Shown here: piece after piece, positions 61,501 to 64,000 of the stretch
Layout of the letters: each line of letters begins with the position of its first letter
Numbering within the stretch: position 1 is the first letter of the stretch
Translations under genes and position numbers: made by a program
The notes under the pieces: generated by a model
What the model was told of the DNA's origin: nothing
What the model saw: only the letters and a program-made list of their open reading frames with translations
The model's database searches: none
Assembly (NCBI GenBank): GCA_002633005.1
Contig: NMRA01000143.1
Coordinates: 587,206-651,205, forward strand
DNA length: 64,000 nucleotides
Reading direction: 5' to 3'
Source: Phoronis australis
Taxonomy: Eukaryota; Phoronida; Phoronidae

Positions 61501-63941
61501 TTCTTACGACTTCGACTACTGTGGCAGTTTTTTTTTGCACCTATGGCTGTATCCCCTAAACCGTTCGCAGGATCTTTACTAAATTTAGTAAGTGTATTTG
61601 TATGATGTTAACAAAGGAGGACGACGACCTTCAGATGGATCCGACTACTGGTGTGCCACCTAGTGGCAATTTTATTTTTTTACGTTTACCTAGTCTGTAT
61701 GTTCAAAGGTCCTCAAGGTACTTTCATAAAATATGGCATACAGGCATCTGTTATTGAGATGACGCTATCTCTCCACTTTCAGATGGATGCGACTTAGTTT
61801 GCATCACCTATTGTTTTGGCGTCCACTCGTCTATCAACCAAACTGCTTTCAGGAAAATTGTGAAAATTTGCATGTATGTTTTTACTATGAAGTGCACGGC
61901 TGACGACGATTTTCCGATTTTCCGACGAGTTCGACTACTGTGGAGCCTCCTAGGGGCAGTTTTGTTTTTTTGCACTCATGGCTGTATCTATTGAACCTTT
62001 TGCAGGATCTTTACTTAATTTAGAAAGTGTATTTATATATGTTGACAATGGATGACCACGATTTTTGGATGGATCTGACTAGTGGTGTGCCCCCTAGTGG
62101 CAATTTTAGTTTTTTACGTTTACCAGTCTGTATCTTCAAAGGTCATCAACAGATTTTCATAAAATTTTAAAATATAGGCATCTATTGGTGAAATGACACT
62201 ATCACCCTGTTTTTGGATGGAATCGAGGTATTTTGCGCCACCTGGTGGCCATTTTTTGCTGTTTTCAAATCTTGTTTTTGGCATCCACCCCTCGATCAAC
62301 CAAATCATTCTAGGGATGGTTTTGAAAATTGGCGTATATGTCTTCAGTGAGAAGAGGACGTTTGATGATGGCATCTGACTACTGTGGCGCCTCCTAGTGG
62401 TAATTTTGTTTTGTTTTGCGCCCAAAGCTCTTTCTCCAAAACCTACTGCAGGATCTTTATTAAATTTAGTAAGTGAATGAAGATAACAGACGATGACTTT
62501 CAGGCAGATGGAACAAACGCTGTGCCCACAAGTAGCCATTTCATTTACCTGTAGTTCTGTTTTCCTTTTTTTTCTTTGAAGTTCCTTGACTGATTTTTAT
62601 GAAATATGGCATGTTCCCATTTTTGGATGGATTGTACCTTTTTGCACCATCTAGTGGCCATTTTTATGGTAAAAATAAATAACCCCAAAAGCACGCCATT
62701 TGCGATGCATTCTTGGGTGCATTTCAATGCTCCGCGTTGCTCTTGTAAAGTTATTAGCCGGTTTTCCATTGATTGAATTACTGCAATAACCTGCTGTGTA
62801 TATCATGGGCATTTTAGCTCTAGTCATGAGACTGTCTGAGTATACACGCACTCATAATCATTGGAAATAGTCATATTAATCCGAAATTCAGTGGTGCATT
62901 CATCTTCCATTATTTTAAAACTAGATATTGAAGATATTGACTGCAACATATGCAAACTGCTACTTGTACTACGTTCTAAGTAATCCAAGGTTTGATTTAA
63001 CCTCAAACACCACTTAAACAATGCCAGTTTCATCATAGTTTTCAATAATGGTGTCATGTTATGCTTATTGTGATCCGCAGAATCTAATCCAGTGTGAGAC
63101 TAGTACCTGGTGTGATCTGAATAAAGGATCATGCTCAATGCCTTGATTGTCATTTAAGTTTTATTTAAGTTTTCAGGTTTTGAAGTTTGAGTGAGCTAGC
63201 AAGAGAAACTAGACGTTAATATCTCTGATTGTAGGCAATAGATGGCGTCGCCTTCACAGGAGGCATCACTGAGACAGCCAAAGGAATCAAGTACCTTACA
63301 GATACCAGCTTTACCCCTCGCGAGGGTGACCGACCGGGCGTACCTGATATTGCTATTATTGTCACCGACGGCAAGTCCAACAGGAAGTCGGCGACCAAAG
63401 CAGAAGCTAAGAGGCTTCAAGACAAGGGAGTGAAAGTGTTTGCTATTGGCATTGGGAAAGGTTTGTAACTTGCTTATTGTCAGTGTATATTCTGGGAACT
63501 GGAAATGTGTGAATGTAGCTATTTGTCCAAGCACAAGCAAAACACTGGCAAAAATATCATTGAATATATGCACACATTTTTATTAATTGATAAACATCGA
63601 TGGTAGAAATTTTGTCCTTAAAGTTATGTGAAGCCAGAACATTCAAGACGGTTGTGAGATTCATAAATAATGTCTGTCTCTAGAGACATGTTTGCCAACA
63701 AAAGATTATGCTACAACCCGAGTCTGTTCTTTTACTGTTGATTAACTCTGAGCAAATGTATTGTGTGGCATTACATGGGAGCTTAGTGAGACAGCAACAT
63801 AACCTGCTGTAACTTCAGGTATCTCTATGGATGAGCTGAATGCCATTGGCAGTGACCCAGACAATGCGTTTGTCTATTCTGTGGACACATTTGACGCCCT
63901 TAAAGGATTCAAAGACATGTTCTCGACACAAGCTTGCAAAG
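31450..63941 (+). CDS. Secreted C-type lectin / vWA / IgGFc-binding / Asp-rich / vWA / vWA protein (gene span, 3' end off window)
   Basis: Twenty-six exons give a continuous frame of 3739 bases, at least 1246 residues, and all splice phases agree. Layout by residue: signal peptide 1-17; C-type lectin 25-148; vWA1 150-337; Pro-rich linker 338-365; IgGFc-binding-type region 366-802; Asp-rich metal-binding-like segment 803-848; vWA2 860-1042; linker 1043-1057; vWA3 1058-1246. The lectin keeps EPN and WND, the Ca-dependent mannose-type site. Each vWA keeps DxSGS, a Thr and a TDG Asp, so three MIDAS sites look intact. Domain blocks begin and end in phase 1. It probably acts outside the cell in recognition or matrix binding; that role is inferred. 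The gene continues beyond the window. Confidence 0.85.
31523..33780. other. Start of intron 1, no gene seen
   Basis: Non-coding. Contains a two-copy 29-base repeat (TGCTCCATTGTTCCAGTCCA) at about 32922-32980 and C-rich tracts. Confidence 0.5.
33783..34151. repeat. 54-bp minisatellite, seven copies
   Basis: Units start at 33783, 33837, 33891, 33945, 33999, 34053 and 34107 with ACATTTAGCCAATGTACAAA, then ATTAATAACTCTATTTACTA-like sequence. Spacing is exactly 54 bases each time. Confidence 0.95.
34211..34257. repeat. 15-bp tandem repeat, three copies
   Basis: AGCAAAGGCGCACTT is repeated three times head to tail. Confidence 0.95.
35090..35240. repeat. GC-rich GGGCGGCGCA repeat, second copy
   Basis: Starts CATGGGCGGCGCAGCACT and ends with a mirrored GTGCGCCGCCCATG. 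Related to 12098-12230. The mirrored ends suggest a small inverted-repeat element. Confidence 0.65.
35269..35571 (-). CDS. Unidentified 100-codon open frame
   Basis: The peptide has WYEFYQTQDGDKLLTFV and an acidic tail with NPFEDF and DPF, like EH- or AP2-binding motifs. The family is not recognised. It lies antisense in intron 1 of the plus-strand gene, with no clear splice acceptor upstream. It may be an exon of a nested gene, a retrocopy piece, or chance. Confidence 0.3.
   Translation of the reverse strand: MQAKWYEFYQTQDGDKLLTFVDSWIFRKWVHGRIFGKRPFGTTSETEHTPEPYCRKGEYFRKLCQTFHDVYSGGVFEDDDERNPFEDFSETDPFKDKVIV
37380..37990. repeat. Cluster of GGCGGATC-type dispersed repeats
   Basis: Two degenerate units, starting CAGTGGCGGATCTAGGAT (37381) and CAGTGGCGAATATCACAAGG (37748). 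The second contains GGGGGGAGGTCGGGAGGGG as at 2855 and 24917. Similar GGCGGATCC starts occur at 27811 and near 50430 and 52420. Confidence 0.55.
37991..39365. other. End of intron 1, no gene seen
   Basis: Non-coding up to the acceptor of exon 2. Confidence 0.5.
39366..39511 (+). CDS. Exon 2: C-type lectin, first part
   Basis: Acceptor TTAATCATTTCAG, donor GTGGGT. It joins exon 1 as RAD-SWLKYNG. It reads SWDDALAHCKSRGSTLATPE, the lectin alpha-1 region with its first cysteine. Confidence 0.88.
39987..40086 (+). CDS. Exon 3: C-type lectin, middle
   Basis: Acceptor CACTGCAG, donor GTGAGA. It contains SPWIGVNDK, the hallmark WIG motif, and RRPDGTVVSYK. Confidence 0.88.
40188..40500. repeat. GAT-rich microsatellite
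   Basis: Imperfect GAT/GGT/GAC triplet repeat over about 310 bases in intron 3. It creates Asp-rich and Met-rich open frames that are not genes. Confidence 0.85.
40574..40699 (+). CDS. Exon 4: C-type lectin, Ca/sugar site
   Basis: Acceptor TTTACCTAG, donor GTATAT. It reads FAPNEPNQSGGNEDCV with EPN, then RQWNDLPCN with WND, and ends HFICKK. These are the Ca2+-binding and disulphide positions of a mannose-type lectin. Confidence 0.9.
41461..41601 (+). CDS. Exon 5: vWA1, MIDAS strand
   Basis: Acceptor CTTTCCTCTTCAG, donor GTAAGG, phase 1-1. It reads CSAKQADIVFVVDASGSVG: the DxSGS metal motif. Confidence 0.9.
42567..42699 (+). CDS. Exon 6: vWA1
   Basis: Acceptor CGAACTTCAG, donor GTAAGT, phases 1 and 2. 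It reads GMVTFDSDVYKQFHL and TTYTRRGTETWEAVQ, carrying the MIDAS threonine. Confidence 0.85.
43571..43728 (+). CDS. Exon 7: vWA1
   Basis: Acceptor TTTTCTCTTCAG, donor GTAAGT. It reads VPHIAIFLTDGRSTNPS with the third MIDAS Asp, and ends NNINVFAIG. Confidence 0.88.
44210..44344 (+). CDS. Exon 8: vWA1 end
   Basis: Acceptor TGCATAAACTAG, donor GTGAGT, phase 1-1. It reads GIGSNLNSAELNALGTDP and VADFNALNAIK, typical of the last vWA helices. Confidence 0.85.
44596..44719 (+). CDS. Exon 9: proline-rich linker
   Basis: Acceptor CATTTCAG, donor GTACGA, phases 1 and 2. It reads PVIPTKPGPVVVKPTPPVLP, an extended spacer, then VPMKVVGAPDNKG leading into the next domain. Confidence 0.8.
45178..45346 (+). 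CDS. Exon 10: IgGFc-binding region start
   Basis: Acceptor CGATGATTTTAG, donor GTAGGA. It reads FIFAFGENW and DLEVFITTFENGPVNVKVSS; the FxxAFxxN start is typical of IgGFc-binding N-terminal domains. Confidence 0.82.
45927..46140 (+). CDS. Exon 11: IgGFc-binding region
   Basis: Acceptor ATTATAAAATAG, donor GTAGGT. It contains ILVESDKEVVVYAFNKE and SVDGFLALPVDILGTEY, a well conserved pattern in the family. Confidence 0.88.
46557..46915. mobile_element. Possible MITE abutting exon 12
   Basis: TGAAGCGCCAAA at the left and TTTGGCGCTTA at the right are mirrored, as is TTGAAATGTGCTT just inside. Flanks share ATACCTA. Degenerate units of about 25 bases (AAAAGTACGTGTAGATTAAGC-like) fill 46712-46866. 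It ends 21 bases before the exon 12 splice site. Confidence 0.5.
46937..47067 (+). CDS. Exon 12: IgGFc-binding region
   Basis: Acceptor TACTTTATCCAG, donor GTAGGA. It reads GAYDNTNVMIQLLNP and GDTINVPLNQYQTFQ, a diagnostic stretch of the family. Confidence 0.88.
47392..47607 (+). CDS. Exon 13: IgGFc-binding region
   Basis: Acceptor TTGGCTTACAG, donor GTATGA, phase 0-0. It reads DLTGTRITADKPIAVLSGN and HLVEMLPPTSTWGKNFVTT. The SGN and PP...WG motifs are family hallmarks. Confidence 0.9.
48583..50570. repeat. Tandem near-identical block with exon 14, copy 1
   Basis: 1988 bases repeated at 50572-52551 after a single N. It contains exon 14 and most of the following intron. Confidence 0.88.
48673..48910 (+). 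CDS. Exon 14: IgGFc-binding region (copy 1)
   Basis: Acceptor ATACATTGCAG, donor GTATTT, phase 0 to 1. It reads VTIPGVGTYTLAKAGDYKEL and GDKPLMLMQFAKTSDG. It connects in phase with exon 13 and exon 15. Confidence 0.85.
50572..52551. repeat. Tandem near-identical block with exon 14, copy 2
   Basis: Starts at the base after the N at 50571 and ends at the same word (TTTAGAAATCC) as copy 1. Differences are scattered substitutions and short indels. Confidence 0.88.
50662..50899 (+). CDS. Exon 14, duplicate copy (probably the other allele)
   Basis: It encodes the same peptide as 48673-48910; the three differences seen are all silent. The exon runs phase 0 to phase 1, so splicing both copies together would break the frame. 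Only one can be used in a mature message. Confidence 0.7.
52729..52928 (+). CDS. Exon 15: IgGFc-binding region
   Basis: Acceptor AACATTTAG, donor GTGCGT. It reads YKFKFMSSGINGNYKNFINI and LYLNGRTLPANTKWTPV, then TAQVPITHGTYEIQ. Confidence 0.85.
53792..53955. repeat. Two interlocked inverted repeats
   Basis: Arm A (53792-53824) pairs with A' (53891-53923), 32 of 33 bases. Arm B (53858-53889) pairs with B' (53924-53955), 32 of 32. The order A-B-A'-B' means the two hairpins exclude or interlock with each other. It lies in intron 15. Confidence 0.88.
54324..54425 (+). CDS. Exon 16: end of IgGFc-binding region
   Basis: Acceptor TCTTGATTGCAG, donor GTAAGT, phase 0-0. It reads VTFGTTMYGAATDESYGFPA, matching the C-terminal YG...YGxPAG motif of the family. 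Confidence 0.85.
55836..55923 (+). CDS. Exon 17: Asp-rich metal-binding-like motif 1
   Basis: Acceptor GTTGTTTGCAG, donor GTGACA. It reads VVVGDGIDNDCDGRIDEELP. The DGxDNDCDGxxDEE pattern matches MopE-type and EF-hand-like Ca/Cu-binding repeats. Confidence 0.82.
56251..56301 (+). CDS. Exon 18: Asp-rich motif 2
   Basis: A 51-base phase 1-1 exon, acceptor GTTGATTCCAG, donor GTAAGA. It reads DDDGDGKVDEDLAKT, a DxDGDGxxDED loop. Confidence 0.75.
56847..56998 (+). CDS. Exon 19: vWA2, MIDAS strand
   Basis: Acceptor TTTTGTCAACAG, donor GTTTGT. It reads CGTNPADVVFLLDNSGSVG with DNSGS. Confidence 0.88.
57151..57251. repeat. Two-copy tandem repeat in intron 19
   Basis: ATAACTAAAGGATGTGCCAC followed by CAGCTGGGTGGTGCTTGTCT occurs twice, about 61 bases apart. 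Confidence 0.7.
57569..57753 (+). CDS. Exon 20: vWA2
   Basis: Acceptor CCTGTGCCTCAG, donor GTGAGT, phases 0 and 2. It reads VRIGIVKFSTGVQAEFHL and KFTGGYTNTGDALKYM, with the MIDAS threonine. Confidence 0.9.
58136..58251 (+). CDS. Exon 21: vWA2
   Basis: Acceptor TCTGTCATCAG, donor GTAACT. It reads VVNIGIVMTDGKSTNK and KQKGIDMVSIG. Confidence 0.88.
58909..59037 (+). CDS. Exon 22: vWA2 end
   Basis: Acceptor AATCCTGCAG, donor GTACGA, phase 1-1. It reads GIGTNLAQDELKAIASNN and ADSFDALKNIEAKL. Confidence 0.87.
59561..59605 (+). CDS. Exon 23: short linker
   Basis: A 45-base phase 1-1 exon reading VPKVTTAPPVVPTAK between vWA2 and vWA3. Acceptor TTCTTTATAG, donor GTAAGA. It could be skipped without loss of frame. 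Confidence 0.75.
59999..60216 (+). CDS. Exon 24: vWA3, first part
   Basis: Acceptor GTGTGTATCTAG, donor GTAGGT, phases 1 and 0. It reads ADVMFLLDTSGSVGGPNFKK and RVGVVKYSTNVKPEF. It spans the site of the intron that splits vWA2 after PDK. Confidence 0.88.
60431..60859. repeat. 429-base block, copy 1 (before N)
   Basis: Starts AAACATTGGTTCATGCGAGC and ends TCTTTAAAAGT. Repeated after a single N with only a few substitutions. Confidence 0.9.
60820..62660. repeat. Degenerate intronic array with CTAGTGGC motif
   Basis: Units of very roughly 110-150 bases combine phrases like TTTTCATAAAATTTGG, CAGATGGATCCGACTACTGG and CACCTAGTGGCAATTTT. CTAGTGGC cores lie at 60822, 61252, 61384, 61660, 62094 and 62651, with variants near 61950, 62241 and 62393. 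It fills intron 24. Confidence 0.75.
60861..61289. repeat. 429-base block, copy 2 (after N)
   Basis: Same limits and length as copy 1; starts at the base right after the N at 60860. Confidence 0.9.
63235..63460 (+). CDS. Exon 25: vWA3, middle
   Basis: Acceptor CTGATTGTAG, donor GTTTGT, phases 0 and 1. It reads AIDGVAFTGGITETAKGI, IAIIVTDGKSNRKSATK and KVFAIGIGKG. It equals parts of two vWA2 exons fused. Confidence 0.88.
63819..63941 (+). CDS. Exon 26: vWA3 end
   Basis: Acceptor CTGTAACTTCAG, donor GTAGGT, phase 1-1. It reads SMDELNAIGSDPDNAFVY and VDTFDALKGFKDMF. More exons must follow beyond the window. Confidence 0.87.
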
Positions 63942-64000
63942 GTAGGTTAAGAGGTGCTAGTGCGATTATCTCACCTGAGCGAATGGAGTTACCAACATGT

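Overview
This window looks like genomic DNA of an invertebrate animal. Small exons with clean GT/AG boundaries are separated by long introns full of repeats and transposon relics. A clade cannot be fixed from sequence alone. C-type lectin, vWA and IgGFc-binding modules are typical of marine bilaterians such as cephalochordates, hemichordates and molluscs. There is one 218-base N gap and there are six single N characters. Three of the single Ns sit exactly between near-identical tandem copies, which suggests unmerged haplotypes in the assembly.

Two protein-coding genes are arranged divergently. On the minus strand, from about 20.66 kb down to 0.12 kb, eight exons with matching phases encode three immunoglobulin domains, each split by introns, and a short C-terminal tail. 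The first exon with the start codon was not found. On the plus strand, from 31.45 kb and running off the right edge, 26 exons keep one open frame of at least 1246 residues. They encode a signal peptide, a C-type lectin domain, a vWA domain, a proline-rich linker, an IgGFc-binding-type region, two Asp-rich DGxDxDxDG motifs, a second vWA, a linker and a third vWA. A TATA box lies about 49 bases upstream of the start codon. The domain blocks are bounded by phase-1 introns. The product is predicted to be secreted, with Ca-dependent sugar binding and three complete MIDAS metal sites; a role in innate recognition or extracellular matrix is inference.

Introns and the intergenic part hold many mobile elements. 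They include a 1.3-kb element with long inverted repeats, TTAA flanks and a frameshifted THAP-domain gene (6.88-8.22 kb); a nested TTAA element whose empty site is preserved in a sister repeat (5.2 kb); a 545-bp fold-back with an 11-bp target duplication (12.3-12.8 kb); a Penelope-type GIY-YIG endonuclease relic (11.4-11.8 kb); L1/Tx1-like LINE pieces (15-17, 22.7 and 28.9 kb); a 54-bp minisatellite (33.8 kb); interlocked inverted repeats (53.8 kb); and an intronic array rich in CTAGTGGC (60.4-62.7 kb).

The best candidate for an undescribed system is the lectin / vWA / IgGFc / Asp-rich / vWA / vWA protein. Its exon-by-exon reconstruction is given below.
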